The notes under the pieces were generated by a model that did no database searches, was not told the DNA's origin, and saw nothing but the letters and a program-made list of their open reading frames with translations. From an uncultured Bacilli bacterium (GTDB lineage: Bacteria; Bacillota_I; Bacilli_A; RF39; UBA660), in NCBI GenBank assembly GCA_947587565.1, contig CANPYA010000071.1:1-6648 (forward strand): a stretch of 6,648 nucleotides of DNA, given 5' to 3'. Shown here piece after piece: positions 6,589 through 6,648 of the stretch (within the stretch, counting starts at the first letter, position 1; every line of letters starts with the position of its first letter). Both the position numbers and the translations under genes were made by a program.

Positions 6589-6620
6589 ATAAAACTCCCG
6601 AAGTAAAAGGGAGTTTTATT
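6588..6620 (+). terminator. Rho-independent terminator after valS
   Basis: AATAAAACTCCC (6588-6599) and GGGAGTTTTATT (6609-6620) form a perfect 12-pair stem with a nine-base loop, beginning at the last base of the valS stop codon. The A-rich 5' arm and T-rich 3' arm let it act on the + strand, and possibly in the other direction as well. It ends the T-box operon. Confidence 0.9.
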
Positions 6621-6648
6621 AAAAAAGTTAAAATCCCGAAAAAATCCT

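Noticed and set aside
6621..6648. ATCCCGAA near the right edge, similar to the CTCCCGAA of the valS terminator, as a second hairpin.
   Set aside because: The window ends before any 3' arm, so neither a terminator nor a repeat can be shown.

Overview
The window is strongly AT-rich and reads as a chromosomal segment of a low-GC Gram-positive bacterium (Bacillota, or a related walled or wall-less Bacilli lineage). The grounds are AGGAG-type ribosome binding sites, sigma-A-like promoters with extended -10 elements, a T-box riboswitch, and a bacterial-type ValRS. All tryptophans I checked in valS use TGG, and no reading frame needs TGA as a sense codon, so the standard bacterial code fits and a Mycoplasma-type code is not required. 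I cannot name the species.

Layout, all genes on the + strand. Bases 1-146 hold a probable terminator of an upstream gene, then a promoter and ribosome binding site. Bases 147-3089 hold two closely spaced genes for membrane-anchored extracytoplasmic proteins of 673 and 305 residues. They are paralogous: the same roughly 240-260 residue module, with a WG-repeat-like core and a pair of cysteines near its start, occurs twice in the first protein and once in the second. Their function is unknown.

Bases 3079-3317 hold a promoter and a compact T-box leader. Stem I, a GUU (valine) specifier, the AG-bulge/distal-loop sequences, the T-box with its UGGU tRNA-end-binding bulge, and mutually exclusive antiterminator and terminator helices can all be drawn. 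The leader controls a two-gene operon. The first gene encodes an HD-superfamily metal-dependent phosphohydrolase of 258 residues. The second is valS (valyl-tRNA synthetase, 837 residues), whose start lies inside the 3' end of the HD gene. A strong hairpin terminator follows valS, and the last 28 bases hold nothing I can assign.

The T-box senses uncharged tRNA-Val and should raise expression of both the HD hydrolase and ValRS when valine is short. No mobile element, CRISPR array, tRNA or rRNA is visible. The two points most worth attention are the HD hydrolase placed first under valine T-box control and the three-module, paired-cysteine membrane protein pair. Neither is proven to be a new system.
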